In this document: positions 37,160 to 46,997 of the stretch, piece by piece | Layout: the number at the start of each line of letters is the position of its first letter | How positions within the stretch are numbered: position 1 is the first letter of the stretch | Assembly (NCBI RefSeq): GCF_022700675.1 | Contig: NZ_CP062182.1 | Span: 1 to 64,000, forward strand | Reading direction: 5' to 3' | From: Acinetobacter sp. ASP199 | GTDB taxonomy: Bacteria > Pseudomonadota > Gammaproteobacteria > Pseudomonadales > Moraxellaceae | Length of the DNA: 64,000 nucleotides | Position numbers and translations under genes: made by a program | Notes under the pieces: generated by a model | What the model was told of the DNA's origin: nothing | The model's input: the letters and a program-made list of their open reading frames with translations, nothing else | Database searches by the model: none

Positions 37160-37492
37160 GGGCGAATCAGGTGCTTGGAAATACGAAGAGGCTATATATT
37201 GCCATAATCTTTACGTTTCGTCTTGCTGTTGTGTTTTTATGCAATATCTTTTACTGGAAAATCTTTAGCCAGAAGCTTAATCGGCTGAATGAAATAAAAA
37301 TTAATCAATAGTTCTAGCTTCTTTACCTACATAATAATGAGAGAAAGTTCTACTTTCCTGGCAGTTTAAATAGGCTTTCTAGAAAATAGGGACAGACCTC
37401 TTTCTGATGAGCAGAAATCGATTTTTTATTTGCAGCCTATGCGTGTTTATCTTTTAATAACCGGGTTATTTGTAAATAAAAGTGAAAATTTG
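37160..37492. other. Divergent intergenic region between ribF and the nucleosidase gene
   Basis: AT-rich, holding the promoters of both flanking genes. I see no riboswitch-like structure upstream of ribF, no ORF and no strong consensus promoter. Confidence 0.5.
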
Positions 37493-38056
37493 ATGTCCGA
37501 ACATGCACTGATTATGGCCTTGCCCAGTGAATCCAAAGGCTTATTTGAAGCACAAGGTATTGATGTGCATTACAGCGGTATTGGTAAGGTCAACGCAGCA
37601 TTTAAAGCCTTTGAAGTGATTCAGAAAACGGGTTGCAAGACTTTATTGAACCTCGGTACAGCAGGTAGTTCACACTTTGACGCTCATGCACTGGTAGAAG
37701 TCAGTCAGTTTGTACAACGCGATATGGATGTATCTCCATTAGGCTTTGAAGTTGGCATAACGCCTATGGATCAGCATTTCCCGGGGGCAATTGAGCTCGA
37801 GCCTTTCTTTGATCATTTGCCCAAAGGTGTTTGCGGAACCGGGGATAGCTTCGAAACAGGACAACCGAAATTGCCCTGCCAACTGGTCGACATGGAAGGC
37901 TATGCACTGGCCAAGGTATGCAAGAAACTCGGCGTACGCCTGATTTCTGTAAAATACATTACCGATGGTGCCAATGACACAGCTCATCTCGACTGGGAGG
38001 AAAACTTATTGTTAGGCGCTCAAAAACTGTTATTTTTATATCAGATGTTAAAATAA
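37493..38056 (+). CDS. MTA/SAH nucleosidase-like protein
   Basis: A 187-residue member of the purine nucleoside phosphorylase/MTA-SAH nucleosidase superfamily, cleaving N-glycosidic bonds. I start at the ATG at 37493 (MSEHALIMALPSES) because the core fold begins here; a frame from 37430 adds 21 residues without support. Core features are YSGIGKVNAAFKAFE, LLNLGTAGS, VDMEGYALAKVCKKLGV with the ribose-binding Met-Glu, and a catalytic Asp in KYITDGAND. It is shorter than typical Pfs (about 230). The ribosome binding site is weak. Confidence 0.8.
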   Translation: MSEHALIMALPSESKGLFEAQGIDVHYSGIGKVNAAFKAFEVIQKTGCKTLLNLGTAGSSHFDAHALVEVSQFVQRDMDVSPLGFEVGITPMDQHFPGAIELEPFFDHLPKGVCGTGDSFETGQPKLPCQLVDMEGYALAKVCKKLGVRLISVKYITDGANDTAHLDWEENLLLGAQKLLFLYQMLK

Positions 38057-38116
38057 TAATAAGGTCAAAGACCGGTTCGGCGACCATAATCACTATGATC
38101 GTATATCAGGCAAAAC

Positions 38117-38743
38117 TTATGTGTTTTGTTCAGGGCGTGGTAGTACACCGTAAAGCATCATATGTACAGTGTGCTGGATCACACGTTGCTGCATATTGCG
38201 GTTACGCAGAGTTTTGCCGGTCACCATTTCCATTTGTGTCGCAAAGTCGGCATAGTTCTGTGTTACCGCCCAGATATTCAGAATCAGCAGTTCAGGGTCG
38301 ATATCTTTAGAAATCTTGCCTTGTTCCTGCCAGTTACTGATCACTTTAGCTTTACGTTTCACCAGTTTTTTCAGTGGACCTTTCAGGATCTCCAGAATAT
38401 GTGGTGCACCTTGAATCACTTCTAATGCGAACAGACGAGATGCTTTCGGTTGTGTGCGTGATACTTCAATTTTCTGCATCAGATAATTGGTAATCGCTTC
38501 TTCAGGTTCCAGCTCGGCTTCAAGCATTTGCAGCGGTGCAAGCCATTTTTGCAGTACAGTGGTTAACACCTCTACATAGAGAGCTTCTTTATTTTCATAG
38601 TAATAGAAAATATTGGATTTATGCATTTCTGCAATTTGTGCGATTTCATCCAGACTTGCCCCACTAAAACCATAGAGGGAAAAAACGTCTAGAGCGGCAC
38701 TGAGCAGCTGGTTGCGCTTTTGAGTACTCTTTTTTTGTTCCAT
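38117..38743 (-). CDS. TetR-family transcriptional regulator, RutR-like
   Basis: A 208-residue repressor from the ATG at 38743 (MEQKKSTQKRNQLL). The helix-turn-helix is GFSGASLDEIAQIAEMHKSNIFYYYENKEALY (two segments, about residues 25-57), with the YYYENKEALY signature typical of RutR-type TetR proteins that control pyrimidine catabolism. No rut genes are in the window, so the target is unknown. It is downstream of, and convergent with, the nucleosidase gene. Confidence 0.83.
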   Translation of the reverse strand: MEQKKSTQKRNQLLSAALDVFSLYGFSGASLDEIAQIAEMHKSNIFYYYENKEALYVEVLTTVLQKWLAPLQMLEAELEPEEAITNYLMQKIEVSRTQPKASRLFALEVIQGAPHILEILKGPLKKLVKRKAKVISNWQEQGKISKDIDPELLILNIWAVTQNYADFATQMEMVTGKTLRNRNMQQRVIQHTVHMMLYGVLPRPEQNT

Positions 38744-39049
38744 TAGCAATATAAAAACAATTAAAAAAGGGAATCTTGAATTGTACGGCAAATCATCAGA
38801 TTTGTGCACAAAGTAGAAGTCTAATTTTTTGAATAATGATGATTTATTCTGTAGATCAACTATGTAATCCTTACAAAACTAGCGAATCCCGGTATGAAAA
38901 TCAAGCTTTTGAAAATGTTTAAATTATTTTGACGTCTTTTGTTACTGAGCAATCAGTTTAATGAATGTCAAATTCATCACATTTTATTTTTTAAGGTGGA
39001 CTGTAATTTTCATCTTGATGACGTTCTGAGGACTATCCACCCATCAAAA
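38744..39049. other. Intergenic region between the TetR gene and ssuB
   Basis: AT-rich, with no ORF or clear RNA. It contains the promoter region of the TetR gene. Confidence 0.45.
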
Positions 39050-39080
39050 TAAAAACCCGGATTCTAGGTCCGGGTTTTGT
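39050..39080 (-). terminator. Terminator of the ssu operon
   Basis: On the minus strand AAAACCCGGA and TCCGGGTTTT pair, followed by TATTTT. The plus strand also has a T tract, so it may be bidirectional. Confidence 0.8.
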
Positions 39081-39085
39081 TTTTT

Positions 39086-39892
39086 TTAGGTGGCCAGTAC
39101 GGCATTCAGAACGTGCTGTTCCAGTTCAGCAAACTGGATTCCTTTCTGACGTGGACGTGGCAAATTGACACGAAACTCTTTGGCAATATGTCCTTTATCC
39201 AGCAGGATGATACGATCCGCCAGCTGTACGGCTTCACTGACATCATGCGTCACTAAGATGGCGGTAAAGCCCTGTTCAGTCCATAACTTCTCGATCAGGT
39301 TCTGCATGTCGAGACGGGTCAGGGCATCCAGTGCACCTAATGGCTCATCCAGTAGCAGGATACGTGGTTTATGAGATAAAGCACGTGCCAAGGCTGTACG
39401 TTGACGCTGACCGCCCGACAGTTGTGATGGCCATAATCCTGCTTTTTCCTTTAAGCCAACTTTTTCCAGCATGCTGGATGCATTGGCATGCTGATCTTTG
39501 GGCAAGCCCAATTGCACATTCTGTTCAATACTCCGCCAAGGCAGCAAACGCGGATCCTGGAACATCACCCGGATATCGTCCGAAGTAATACCTTCACGGA
39601 TATGACGGGCAGACTTGAACTTGATTTCGCCGTAGCTCTGTTTTTCCAGATCAGCAATCAGTCGTAACAAGGTACTTTTACCACAGCCACTGCGACCGAC
39701 AATCGCCAGAAACTCGCCTGGCTGAATATGCAGGTCCAGATCTTCCAGAACCTTGACCGAGCCATAGAACTTATGTAGCTGTTCAATAATAATTTCAGCA
39801 CCGATGACTGCTTGGGGATTGATATCTGCCGCAGCGTAGTCTTGTGGTGCAGTTTGGTCATTGGCGAGACGCCCTAAGCTGAGATCAGTCAT
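39086..39892 (-). CDS. ssuB: Aliphatic sulfonate ABC transporter ATP-binding protein
   Basis: The ATPase subunit of the sulfonate importer. It has 268 residues from the ATG at 39892, which has GAGGAG six bases upstream. Walker A is GRSGCGKST, the Q-loop region [10 protein letters not shown], the signature [15 protein letters not shown], Walker [13 protein letters not shown] and the switch His VTHDVSEA. It is the last gene of the ssuA-ssuA-ssuD-ssuC-ssuB operon, 24 bases after ssuC. Confidence 0.94.
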   Translation of the reverse strand: MTDLSLGRLANDQTAPQDYAAADINPQAVIGAEIIIEQLHKFYGSVKVLEDLDLHIQPGEFLAIVGRSGCGKSTLLRLIADLEKQSYGEIKFKSARHIREGITSDDIRVMFQDPRLLPWRSIEQNVQLGLPKDQHANASSMLEKVGLKEKAGLWPSQLSGGQRQRTALARALSHKPRILLLDEPLGALDALTRLDMQNLIEKLWTEQGFTAILVTHDVSEAVQLADRIILLDKGHIAKEFRVNLPRPRQKGIQFAELEQHVLNAVLAT

Positions 39893-39916
39893 CACATGCT
39901 CCTCAATATTATTCAG

Positions 39917-40732
39917 TTATTTTTGATAGCCAGCATGCCAGCGCAGCAGGAAACGTTCCAAAGCAACCGCCAGAACATCCGCCAGTTTGCCGAGTAGGGC
40001 ATAGAGTAAAATACCGACTAGTACGACATCAGTTTGCAGGAATTCACGTGCATTCATGGTCATATAACCGATACCAGATTGCGCCGAAATCGTTTCTGCA
40101 ACGATGAGCAATACCCATACAAGACCAAGGGCAAAGCGTAACCCAACTAAAATTGAAGGCATTGCACCGGGTAAAATAATTTCTTTATAGAGCTGCCAAC
40201 GGGTTAAGCCATAGCTTTTTCCCATTTCAATGAGTTGCGGATCAACCGAGCGAATACCATGATAGGTGTTGATATAGATCGGGAAAAATACCCCAATCGC
40301 CACCAAGAATAATTTTGCTGATTCATCAATCCCGAACCATAAAATCACCAAAGGAATCAAAGCCAGGGCAGGGATGTTTCGAATCATTTGTAAGGTAGTA
40401 TCAAGCAACGTTGAAGCTGTTTTAGATGAGCCATTGAGTAAACCCAAAATAAGACCCAAGCCACCACCAATCAATAAACCACTGATGGCACGTCCAGCAC
40501 TGACTTGCACATGCGTCCACAGTTCACCACTGATGAGTAAACCCCAGAATGCCGCAACGACTGCCGTTGGCGCAGGTAAGATTCGACTCTCTAACAAACC
40601 CGTGCTTGATGCTAACTGCCAAAATGTAATTAAAGCAAATGGAACCAACCAAGGCAGCAAACGCTGCCCCAATTGTGTTCCACGTGAAACCTTTTTTTCT
40701 TGCAGCGTTTCGACGGAAACCACTTTCGACAT
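39917..40732 (-). CDS. ssuC: Aliphatic sulfonate ABC transporter permease
   Basis: A 271-residue inner-membrane permease with about six hydrophobic helices and the coupling-loop motif EIILPGAMPSILVGLRFALG. Its ATG overlaps the ssuD stop (TAATG), with CAGGAG upstream, so translation is coupled. The N-terminal 20 residues are a charged leader ([18 protein letters not shown]). Confidence 0.94.
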   Translation of the reverse strand: MSKVVSVETLQEKKVSRGTQLGQRLLPWLVPFALITFWQLASSTGLLESRILPAPTAVVAAFWGLLISGELWTHVQVSAGRAISGLLIGGGLGLILGLLNGSSKTASTLLDTTLQMIRNIPALALIPLVILWFGIDESAKLFLVAIGVFFPIYINTYHGIRSVDPQLIEMGKSYGLTRWQLYKEIILPGAMPSILVGLRFALGLVWVLLIVAETISAQSGIGYMTMNAREFLQTDVVLVGILLYALLGKLADVLAVALERFLLRWHAGYQK

Positions 40733-41907
40733 TAAGCAGACTCCTGAATTGTCTGAGCCTTTTTGTTCTCTTCAGGGGTGTAGTTGTTTGCCACAATTTC
40801 ACCAAAAGGACCCGTTAAATTCGGTTGAGCAAGTTTCTGTTGTGTTTCTAGAGGCAATAATGGGAACACCAATTCAGCAAAACGAATCGATTCTTCAAGG
40901 TGCGGGTAGCCTGAGAAAATAAAGGTGCTAATGCCTAAGTCAGCATATTCCTGAATACGTGCTGCCACTGTTTCAGGATCACCGACCAATGCTGTACCAG
41001 CACCACCACGAACAAGCCCAACACCTGCCCAAAGGTTTGGCGACACTTCAAGCTTGGTACGGTCACCGTTATGTAGTTCAGCCATACGACGCTGACCGAC
41101 AGAGTCCATCGATTTAAATTTGGCTTGCGCAGCCGCAATAGTGGCATCGTCTACATATTGAATCAGCTCTTCTGCTGCTGCCCACGCTTGTTCATTGGTT
41201 TCACGTACGATGACATGCAAGCGAATACCGTAGTTTAGTTGACGACCTTTGGCTTCAGCTTTTTTGCGTACCACTTCAATTTTTTCTTTGACTGCTGCAG
41301 GTGGTTCACCCCAAGTCAGGTAAGTATCCACTTGGTTGGTCGCAAGCTCAATCGCATCATCAGACGAACCACCAAACCATAGTGGAGGATATGGCTGTTG
41401 AATTGGTGGATAAAGTAACTTGGCATCATCAACTTTTAAACGTTCGCCGTGGAATGTAAAACTTTCACCTGTGTGTGAACGGGTTAAAATTTCACGCCAA
41501 ATGTGTACATATTCGTTGGCAGTTTTATAACGTGTCGAGTGATCTTCATACACGCCGTCGCCTTTTAGTTCCTGCTCATCACCACCCGTGACCAGATTTA
41601 GCAAGACACGACCACCCGACAAGCGGTCAAAGGTGGCTGCCATACGTGCTGCCAATGCAGGCGTTGTTACACCCGGGCGTAATGCCACAAGGAATTTCAA
41701 TTTTTTAGTCGCGTCAATCAGGCTGGCTGCGGTTAACCATGGATCTTCACATGAACGACCTGTTGGAATTAGCACACCTTCATAGCCCAGGTTATCGACC
41801 GCAACCGCAATCTGCTTCATGTAGGCATGATCGACCTGGCGTGCACCTTTGCTGGTGCCTAGGTAGCGGCTGTCACCATGTGTCGGGATAAACCAGAAAA
41901 TTTTCAT
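40732..41907 (-). CDS. ssuD: FMNH2-dependent alkanesulfonate monooxygenase
   Basis: SsuD cleaves alkanesulfonates to sulfite and an aldehyde, using reduced flavin from a partner reductase. It has 391 residues from the ATG at 41907 ([17 protein letters not shown]), preceded by AAGGA; a longer frame to 42018 overlaps the upstream gene. The luciferase-like motifs [27 protein letters not shown] and [12 protein letters not shown] are present. No ssuE flavin reductase is in the operon, so reduced flavin must come from elsewhere. Confidence 0.95.
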   Translation of the reverse strand: MKIFWFIPTHGDSRYLGTSKGARQVDHAYMKQIAVAVDNLGYEGVLIPTGRSCEDPWLTAASLIDATKKLKFLVALRPGVTTPALAARMAATFDRLSGGRVLLNLVTGGDEQELKGDGVYEDHSTRYKTANEYVHIWREILTRSHTGESFTFHGERLKVDDAKLLYPPIQQPYPPLWFGGSSDDAIELATNQVDTYLTWGEPPAAVKEKIEVVRKKAEAKGRQLNYGIRLHVIVRETNEQAWAAAEELIQYVDDATIAAAQAKFKSMDSVGQRRMAELHNGDRTKLEVSPNLWAGVGLVRGGAGTALVGDPETVAARIQEYADLGISTFIFSGYPHLEESIRFAELVFPLLPLETQQKLAQPNLTGPFGEIVANNYTPEENKKAQTIQESA

Positions 41908-41923
41908 GTCTTTGATCCTTGGA

Positions 41924-42916
41924 TTATTTGCCTGCCCAAACGGCTTGCTGAATATTGATAGATTTCGGAATGATCTTGAGTTCGCTAAAACGGTTCGCCA
42001 GTTCTTGCTGTTCGGCAATCACTTTTTTGGTCAGTGGTGCAGCAGTAGATGGATTAGGACGACGCTGGATAAAGGTCTGGCTAACCACTGGCTTTAGCCC
42101 GGTACTTTGTGCAAAGATTTTTGCAGATTCAGTTCTATGACTTTGTACCCATTTATCTGCAACATTGACCTGCTTGATAATGCCTTTTAATGCTTGCGGT
42201 TGATTTTTGATTAAATTTTCTGAAGCCAGATAGAAGGTGTAATTGGGACTTAAGCCTTTCCCTGAAGATAAGACTCTTGCTTTATCTTCTATTTGTGCTG
42301 CGGCATAGTACGGGTCCCAAATCGCCCAGGCATCAATTGCACCTTTCTGGAAAGCTGCACGTGCATCCGCAGGGCTTAACCAGATGGGCTGGATATCAGT
42401 CCATTGCAAACCGGCTTTACGTATTGCCTGGACCAGTAAATAATGTGAGCTGGAACCACGGTGAACGCCGACACGCTTACCTTTTAACTGGCTCAGTTTG
42501 GTAATTTTGGAATTGTGTTGTACCAGAATGGCAGATGCTAGCGGTTTTGCAGTTTCATACGCAAAATAGTGTAATGGCTTATTGCCAGCTTGCGCGTAGA
42601 CAGGAGGAGTATCTCCAGTTGCACCGATATCAATAGAACCTACAGCTAATGCTTCTAAAATTTGCGGCCCGCCTGGAAATTCATTCCAGGTAATTTTTGC
42701 ATTTGGAAATTCCTGTTCAAACAGCTTTTGCTGTTTTGCAATGACCAGATTTACTGAAGCTTTTTGATAGCCTACACGAAGCTGCTTCACGGATGGATCC
42801 ACTGCCCAGGCGGCACTTGAACCCAACATCGAACAAGCAACTAATACGGCATTCATGCCATGACTGGAGGTCTTGAACCATGTAATTGCTTTGTTGTGTC
42901 GCTGATGTTGAGTCAT
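41924..42916 (-). CDS. ssuA: Sulfonate ABC transporter substrate-binding protein (second copy)
   Basis: A periplasmic binding protein of 330 residues with a long signal peptide (about 38 residues, ending SSAAWAVD). Motifs are [59 protein letters not shown]. It is a paralogue of the next gene upstream but with a Sec signal instead of a lipobox. It lies 29 bases downstream of its paralogue and 16 bases before ssuD. Confidence 0.9.
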   Translation of the reverse strand: MTQHQRHNKAITWFKTSSHGMNAVLVACSMLGSSAAWAVDPSVKQLRVGYQKASVNLVIAKQQKLFEQEFPNAKITWNEFPGGPQILEALAVGSIDIGATGDTPPVYAQAGNKPLHYFAYETAKPLASAILVQHNSKITKLSQLKGKRVGVHRGSSSHYLLVQAIRKAGLQWTDIQPIWLSPADARAAFQKGAIDAWAIWDPYYAAAQIEDKARVLSSGKGLSPNYTFYLASENLIKNQPQALKGIIKQVNVADKWVQSHRTESAKIFAQSTGLKPVVSQTFIQRRPNPSTAAPLTKKVIAEQQELANRFSELKIIPKSINIQQAVWAGK

Positions 42917-42945
42917 TATTAAATCCCCTGATATTTTCCTATGAT

Positions 42946-43905
42946 TTACTTGGTTAAAATTGCTGATTGAATATTGAGTTTTGCTGGAATCAGTTGCTGG
43001 CCATAGAAGGCATCCGCGACCTGTTGTTGTTTTTGCGCCACTTCTGGAGTCAGTGGTTTTACCCCAAAGCTCATACGTGAAATTGAGGTTTTCAATACAT
43101 CAAATGCCAGGCCTGTCGGTTTTTCTAGAAGTTTCGCTGCCTCATCCTGATGGCTATACACCCACTCTGTCGTCAGGTTCAACTCATTCACCACCGCTTC
43201 AATAATCTGTGGGTTGGCTTCAGCAAACTTACGATCAGCCAGATAGAATTGATGGTTGCTCACGATATTCTCACCAGTTGCAATTACACGTGCACCAATC
43301 TGATGTTCTGCTGCGGCGAAGAACGGATCCCAGATCACCCAGGCATCAACCGCACCACGCTCAAAAGCTGCACGTGCATCAGAAGGTGGCAGGTAAACCA
43401 CTTCGATATCACTGAGTTTCAGATTATTGGCTTCAAGGATTTTTAATAGTAAATAATGAACGTTTGAACCTTTGTTTAGTGCAACACGTTTGCCTTTCAG
43501 GTCCTGTACAGACTGAATGTTTGAGTCTTTTTGTACGATTAAAGCTTCAGCTTTTGGTGCTTCAGGCTGGTTGGCTACGTACACCAGCTTTGAGTTCGCT
43601 GCTTGTGCAAAGATGGGTGGTGCTTCACCCGCCTCACCAAAAGACACGCTGCCCACATTTAAACCTTCAAGTAACTGTGGGCCCGCCGGGAATTCTACCC
43701 ATTTCACATTTACGCCTTGTTGTTTTAATGAGGTTTCCAAGGTGCCGCGTTCTTTCAAGATTGGAAGTACGCCATATTTTTGGAAGCCGATATTCAGCGT
43801 TACATTTTCTTCTTTTTTGGAGCAGCCAGAGAGCAACATCACGCCAGCAATAGCAGTACTGAGAGCTGCTGTTTTTGCAATGAACTTAATCGTAGACTGG
43901 CGCAT
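42946..43905 (-). CDS. ssuA: Sulfonate ABC transporter substrate-binding lipoprotein (first copy)
   Basis: A 319-residue binding protein from the ATG at 43905 (MRQSTIKFIAKTAALS), with AGGAG upstream. The lipobox LLSGC predicts a lipoprotein. Features are VALNKGSNVHYLLLKILEANN, PPSDARAAFERGAVDAWVIWDPFFAAAE. It is the first gene of the operon. Two binding proteins with different anchoring feeding one ssuBC transporter suggests two substrate ranges. Confidence 0.9.
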   Translation of the reverse strand: MRQSTIKFIAKTAALSTAIAGVMLLSGCSKKEENVTLNIGFQKYGVLPILKERGTLETSLKQQGVNVKWVEFPAGPQLLEGLNVGSVSFGEAGEAPPIFAQAANSKLVYVANQPEAPKAEALIVQKDSNIQSVQDLKGKRVALNKGSNVHYLLLKILEANNLKLSDIEVVYLPPSDARAAFERGAVDAWVIWDPFFAAAEHQIGARVIATGENIVSNHQFYLADRKFAEANPQIIEAVVNELNLTTEWVYSHQDEAAKLLEKPTGLAFDVLKTSISRMSFGVKPLTPEVAQKQQQVADAFYGQQLIPAKLNIQSAILTK

Positions 43906-44229
43906 GAATATAAACTCCTGACAAAAAGTCAATTAGATGGAATAGATAAGTTAGGCATACGCTAATCGTTTTTTATTTTTCAAAAAAATAACAATTCGGG
44001 AATTTCTAATGAGAAAAAAAGATAAATAAAAAAGCGCAAAACTTATGCAGAAAAGTGATTTATAATTTTTATAGAATTTAATTTTTATATTATTTAAATT
44101 ATTGAAATATATATTTAATTTCATTAATGAAATATAAAGATATCGATATGAAAATCCATGCAAAGATTATTCAGGTAACTACTTAAGAAATCTAAATATC
44201 TTTAGCAAAAAATAAGATATATGAGCAAA
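43906..44229. other. Promoter region of the ssu operon
   Basis: Very AT-rich and gene-free. An open frame at 43951-44163 is low-complexity and not a gene. It probably holds the sulfur-responsive control region, but I recognise no specific operator. Confidence 0.45.
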
Positions 44230-44253
44230 TAAAAAGTCACATTAAAGTGACTT
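44230..44253 (-). terminator. Terminator of argA, overlapping its stop codon
   Basis: On the minus strand AAGTCAC/GTGACTT pair around TTTAAT and T4-ATTT follows. The TAA stop lies inside the loop. Confidence 0.75.
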
Positions 44254-45591
44254 CTTACACACCAGAGAATTACGCTGATAGTTATACAGCGCCTGACGGG
44301 CATCGGGCAGATCATCGACAGAAGACTGTTCAAAGCCTTGTTCCAGGAACCAGTGTGCGGTGCGAGTAGTGAGAATAAATAGCTGTTGAATACCCATGCT
44401 TCGGGCTTTATCTTCCAGATAATTCAGAATCTGGCTGCCGCGGTTGGACTTGCGGTAACTCGGATCCACAGCAACACAGGCAATTTCAGCAGAACGCAGC
44501 TCATTCCCTGTGGTTGGAATCGGGTATAATGCGGCACAGGCCAGAATCATGCCATCACGTTCAATAACCGCAAATTGCTCAACTTCATTTTCCAGACGTT
44601 CGCGTGAGCGATACACCAGAATGCCTTCTTCTTCCAAAGGACGTAGCAGGTTAATCAGACCGCCAACATCCTGAATGGTGGCCATGCGTACATCTTCATA
44701 ATGTGCATCGGTAATCAGGGTGCCGGAACCATCTCGGGTAAATAGTTCCTCCAGCAGCGCGCCATCATGAGCATAGGAAATCAGATGTACGCGATTGACG
44801 CCATTCATCGAGGCTTCCTGTGCGGCACGAAGTTGCAAAGTAAGTTCGGATGGCACGTCTTGAGCATCCTGCATCATATAAGCATCCAGCTGACTTGGCT
44901 GCACTTCACGCTGCAATTGTCCATCCGTATTCAGCAGGCCATGCTGTTTACCCAGAAAAATCAGCTTATCTGCCTTAATGCGAATCGCAGTTTTAGTTGC
45001 CACTTCCTCAGCCAGCAGGTTAAACACTTCGCCAGTGGTGGAATAGCCGGTTGGTCCAAGCACTACAATGTTATGGCTGTCGAGATGACGCTGAATCGCA
45101 TCGGTATCTACCGTACGGACCTCACCGGTTAACTGGAAATCAATACCGTCACGAATTCCATAAGGCTTGGCAGTCACAAAATTACCGGATACCACATCAA
45201 TGCGGGCACCATACATGGGTGAGTTGGCTAGTCCCATCGAGAGCAGGGCTTCAATCTGCAGGCGGATTGAACCCACTGCATTCATGACACAGCTTAGCGA
45301 TTCACGGGTGGTGATTCGGCGCTGGCGATGAAACGGCGTGCTCATCTGGCTCGCTGCCAGATTCTGGTTGATCTGTGGACGCGCACCATGCACCAGAATC
45401 AGATGGATTCCGAGGGAATGTAGCAGGGCAATATCATGAATAATATGCTGGAAGTTGTCATGCAGCACCGCCTCGCCATCAAACATGATCACAAAGGTCT
45501 TGTTGCGGTGCGCATTGATATAGGGCGCAGAATGTCGAAACCAATGCACATATTGCAAAGTTGTGCTTTGAGAAGGTTCTGCTGAATTCAT
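44242..45591 (-). CDS. argA: N-acetylglutamate synthase (amino-acid N-acetyltransferase)
   Basis: The first step of arginine synthesis, acetylating glutamate. The 449-residue protein has an N-terminal amino-acid-kinase-like domain (residues about 25-290, with IMFDGEAVLHD and VHGARPQINQ), which binds arginine for feedback, and a C-terminal GNAT domain (about 300-440, with ACVAVDPSYRKSNRGSQILNYLEDKA). Its length and two-domain form fit classical ArgA. It is monocistronic. Confidence 0.94.
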   Translation of the reverse strand: MNSAEPSQSTTLQYVHWFRHSAPYINAHRNKTFVIMFDGEAVLHDNFQHIIHDIALLHSLGIHLILVHGARPQINQNLAASQMSTPFHRQRRITTRESLSCVMNAVGSIRLQIEALLSMGLANSPMYGARIDVVSGNFVTAKPYGIRDGIDFQLTGEVRTVDTDAIQRHLDSHNIVVLGPTGYSTTGEVFNLLAEEVATKTAIRIKADKLIFLGKQHGLLNTDGQLQREVQPSQLDAYMMQDAQDVPSELTLQLRAAQEASMNGVNRVHLISYAHDGALLEELFTRDGSGTLITDAHYEDVRMATIQDVGGLINLLRPLEEEGILVYRSRERLENEVEQFAVIERDGMILACAALYPIPTTGNELRSAEIACVAVDPSYRKSNRGSQILNYLEDKARSMGIQQLFILTTRTAHWFLEQGFEQSSVDDLPDARQALYNYQRNSLVCKKSL

Positions 45592-45666
45592 GCGCTGACC
45601 TATATTAAAAAATAATACTTAATTGAATTTGATTCTAAAAAAAGCCGGGAACGAAGTACAGCAATA

Positions 45667-45697
45667 AAAAAACACCTGAAGCGTGGGCTTCAGGTGT
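45667..45697 (-). terminator. Terminator of the first RcnB-like gene
   Basis: An 11-bp stem (ACACCTGAAGC with GCTTCAGGTGT) followed on the minus strand by T7. Confidence 0.85.
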
Positions 45698-45724
45698 AAT
45701 AGAGAAAAGATTTAGAATTGAGAC

Positions 45725-46111
45725 TTAGTTGATGATACGAATAATCTTGTCATTACGCTCATTTACGAGCACGTAATCACCATTGATCTTGTACCACTGC
45801 TGGTTTCTATTTGCATTTGGTAGACGACGCGCTTCATAACCACTTACTTCAAAACGGCGGTTGTCATATTGTTTAGGCAACTTTTGGCCAACACGCCAGT
45901 CACGGCTTGGATTTACTACACGGTTGTTATAGCGTTTATCATTCCAGCGACGGTCATCACGGCGATCGTCCCATTTTTTCGCATCTTTATGATCCCAATG
46001 CGGTGCCGGTTTATGTGGCGCATAACGCGGATCATGTTGCGGTGCCGCCATTGCAGAAGTTGCAACTAAAGCACTCAAGGATAAAGCGATTGTTGTTAAC
46101 ACTTTTTTCAT
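45725..46111 (-). CDS. RcnB-like periplasmic protein (copy A)
   Basis: A 128-residue secreted protein from the ATG at 46111, with AGGTG upstream. The signal peptide ends AMAAPQ. The mature part is rich in Asp, Arg, His and Trp (HWDHKDAKKWDDRR). The C-terminal core WRVGQKLPKQY...LPNANRNQQWYKINGDYVLVNERNDKIIRIIN (in parts) fits the RcnB family, whose E. coli member helps control periplasmic Ni/Co export. Metal function here is inferred only. A paralogue lies 219 bases upstream. Confidence 0.82.
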   Translation of the reverse strand: MKKVLTTIALSLSALVATSAMAAPQHDPRYAPHKPAPHWDHKDAKKWDDRRDDRRWNDKRYNNRVVNPSRDWRVGQKLPKQYDNRRFEVSGYEARRLPNANRNQQWYKINGDYVLVNERNDKIIRIIN

Positions 46112-46285
46112 GGCATTCACCTGAATTCATCATTATCGTTTCGATGAGACTAAATTAGCGGATCAGTAGAGATAAACCGTGAGGGCAATTTAGGCGAATT
46201 GTTAAATTTATGAAGAAAAAAAGAAGGATAAGAGGGAATTACAGATTTTTTAGCCCAGAACCGCATCAAAGAACAGCTAGCCAAA

Positions 46286-46314
46286 ATAAAAAAGACCCAA
46301 ACAAGTTGGGTCTA
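46286..46314 (-). terminator. Terminator of the second RcnB-like gene
   Basis: On the minus strand AGACCCAA/TTGGGTCT pair around CTTG and T6 follows. Confidence 0.8.
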
Positions 46315-46329
46315 TGAAGATATTAGGAC

Positions 46330-46713
46330 TTAATGTCCAAGAATTCGAATGATACTGTTATTGTCTGAATCGACCAGAATGTATTCATTGTTAACCTTAT
46401 ACCATTGCTGTTTACGGTCAGGTTTAGGCAACTTGTGGTCTCTGTATTCAACTTTATAACCTTTACCGCGATAATGCTGTGGCATTACATAGCCGGGTTG
46501 CCATTTCATTTGCTGTAAACGCTTCACCCCACGTTCTTCACGCATGCGGCGACGGTCTTCCTGGTTGTTATCTGCGCGATCACGGAATTTCTTAGCCTGA
46601 CCTTGGCGTTTATCCATATGACGTTCATCATCAAAATGCGGTGCAGCATTGGCAACATTCGTCAGCATTAATGCACTGATAGACATTGTCAAAGCAACCA
46701 AAAGCTTTTTCAT
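46330..46713 (-). CDS. RcnB-like periplasmic protein (copy B)
   Basis: A 127-residue paralogue of the neighbouring gene, with signal peptide MKKLLVALTMSISALMLTNVANA. It has the same layout: a charged Asp/Arg/His stretch, then WQPGYVMPQHYRGKGYKVEYRDHKLP and QQWYKVNNEYILVDSDNNSIIRIL (quoted in segments). Separate terminators indicate separate transcripts. Divergence is high outside the C-terminal core. Confidence 0.82.
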   Translation of the reverse strand: MKKLLVALTMSISALMLTNVANAAPHFDDERHMDKRQGQAKKFRDRADNNQEDRRRMREERGVKRLQQMKWQPGYVMPQHYRGKGYKVEYRDHKLPKPDRKQQWYKVNNEYILVDSDNNSIIRILGH

Positions 46714-46997
46714 GGTGAACCCTCAATCAATTGTTCATTTTCTACAGGTCTAATTTACGCAAAAATTGCAGAGAAACTGTGAAGATCAGGCATGTATTCT
46801 TTAAAGAATGCAGAGAGATTATGACTATGCCATAATTTCAGCAGTTTTTGAACGCCTTGTACAGGCTAAGCGCTTGAGAAGCTGTAGGATACTATCCTGA
46901 GGGCAATGTATTTTGAGGTCAAGGAAAACCCGGTCAATTAGGGCAATTTATCTCCTATATTCCAGTCGAATAGCACTTCAGTATTTGCAGATTTGAA

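Noticed and set aside
37160..37492. FMN riboswitch upstream of ribF
   Set aside because: I looked for a multi-helix leader on the minus strand and saw only AT-rich sequence with no conserved junction motifs; ribF is also not the usual riboswitch target in this group.
43951..44163. 70-codon frame upstream of the ssu operon
   Set aside because: A low-complexity product of AT-rich DNA (Asn/Tyr/Lys/Phe), with no ribosome binding site.
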